Shown here: positions 63,363 through 64,000 of the stretch, one piece after another
Layout: every line of letters begins with the position of its first letter
Position numbering within the stretch: position 1 is the first letter of the stretch
Origin: an uncultured Actinomyces sp.
Lineage (GTDB): Bacteria; Actinomycetota; Actinomycetes; Actinomycetales; Actinomycetaceae
DNA length: 64,000 nucleotides
NCBI GenBank assembly: GCA_900541895.1
Contig: UWSI01000001.1
Location: forward strand, 1 to 64,000
Direction of reading: 5' to 3'
Notes under the pieces: model-generated
The model's database searches: none
Seen by the model: the letters and a program-made list of their open reading frames with translations, nothing else
Told to the model about the DNA's origin: nothing
Program-made: the position numbers and the translations under genes

Positions 63363-63944
63363 TCACTTCTCTTCTTCGACCTGCTCAGCGGCGTCAGCCT
63401 CTTCGCCGGCCTCGGCTGCGATTTCCTCAGCCTCGTTAGCCTTGGCGAGATCGCCCTCTTCGCGAGCCTCTTCGGCGCGCTCAAAAGCAGCCTCCGCAGC
63501 TTCCTCAGCCTCTGCTGCAACCTCGGCTGCAGCGGCCTTTTCGGCGGTCTTCTCAGCAGACTTCACGACTGCCTTCTTCTCGACGGCCTCCATGCAGAAC
63601 TCAATCTGCATGAGAGGAGCGTTGTCGCCCTTGCGGTTACCCACGCGGGTCAGGCGGGTGTAGCCGCCCTGACGCTCGGGATCAAGCGCGGGAGCGATAA
63701 CGTCGAACAGGGTGTACAGGGCGTTCTTGTCGGTGATGACACGAGCCACGGTACGGCGAGCGTGCATATCGCCACGCTTTGCCTTGGTCACGAGCTTCTC
63801 AACGAAGGGGCGCAGGGCCTTAGCCTTGGCCTCGGTCGTGGTGAGCGAGCGGTGTTCGATGAGCTGAGTCGCAAGGTTCTTGAGGATCAGCTTCTGGTGT
63901 GCCGGGCTTCCGCCCAGACGAGCACCCTTCTTGGGGGTGGGCAT
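63363..63944 (-). CDS. rplQ: 50S ribosomal protein L17 with acidic C-terminal extension
   Basis: The first 120 residues are a standard L17 ([20 protein letters not shown], then [21 protein letters not shown]). The last 70 are almost only Ala, Glu and Lys ([20 protein letters not shown] and similar), an extension common in actinobacterial L17 and probably flexible. The ATG has TAGGAGAC upstream. The bases beyond, to the window end, read ...DQSI and a stop on the minus strand, possibly the end of rpoA, which usually precedes rplQ; this is too short to call. Confidence 0.95.
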   Translation of the reverse strand: MPTPKKGARLGGSPAHQKLILKNLATQLIEHRSLTTTEAKAKALRPFVEKLVTKAKRGDMHARRTVARVITDKNALYTLFDVIAPALDPERQGGYTRLTRVGNRKGDNAPLMQIEFCMEAVEKKAVVKSAEKTAEKAAAAEVAAEAEEAAEAAFERAEEAREEGDLAKANEAEEIAAEAGEEADAAEQVEEEK

Positions 63945-64000
63945 TTTGTCTCCTAGGAATTTATGCGTCCATCGGACGCAGCATGTCAGATGGACTGATC

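Overview
The window looks like a chromosomal segment of a mid-GC actinobacterium, most probably an Actinomycetaceae member (Actinomyces/Schaalia type). That is inferred from WhiB and GuaB3 proteins, a DUF3017 protein, a polyphosphate-glucokinase-like ROK kinase, a B-type succinate dehydrogenase and a long acidic tail on ribosomal protein L17. Genes sit in short operons, mostly with clear GGAG-type ribosome binding sites, separated by strong GC hairpins. No tRNA, rRNA, insertion sequence or CRISPR array was seen.

Layout. 1-1033: end of an ABC exporter permease and two tiny ORFs. 1056-6900: pgi, a fused double phosphofructokinase, a DAACS symporter and a DUF3017 protein. 7030-9867: pta (frameshifted) and ackA. 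9967-12866: a sirtuin and glutamine-dependent NAD synthetase. 12929-17657: an iron operon efeU-efeO-efeB followed by a methyltransferase and a cupin, with the Tat translocase genes (17824-18983) divergent beside it; EfeB carries a twin-arginine signal. 19412-24971: fumC, several small or unknown genes, guaB3 and a DEDDh exonuclease. 25039-31435: guaB, an AGE-type isomerase, a MerR/B12 regulator divergent from whiB, and a DsbA-CcdA pair. 31645-43136: groES with a CIRCE element, a THUMP-like methyltransferase, tsaD, sdhCAB, then rimI-tsaB-tsaE-alr-nnrD and a GRP sugar transporter.

43318-60158 is the accessory region. Two glycan-foraging modules lie in tandem between coaA and glmM. Module 1 is an alpha-L-fucosidase, two ABC permeases, a binding protein, a GH2 beta-galactosidase and a LacI repressor, with two matching putative operators. 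Module 2 is a DUF4862 protein (frameshifted), a NanT-like MFS transporter and a sialidase without a signal peptide, with palindromes between the divergent transporter and sialidase. Between the modules is a scrap zone (53147-53610) made of a glmM 3' tail, a coaA fragment with a 158-bp exact copy of the resident gene, and a GH2 fragment. The simplest reading is that two alternative cargoes of one coaA-glmM insertion hotspot were joined in tandem by recombination.

60271-64000: rpsI, rplM, truA, a ROK kinase broken by a 32-bp insertion containing a G10 run, and rplQ. Three otherwise conserved genes carry frame disruptions (pta, the DUF4862 gene, the ROK kinase); each could be real or an assembly error.
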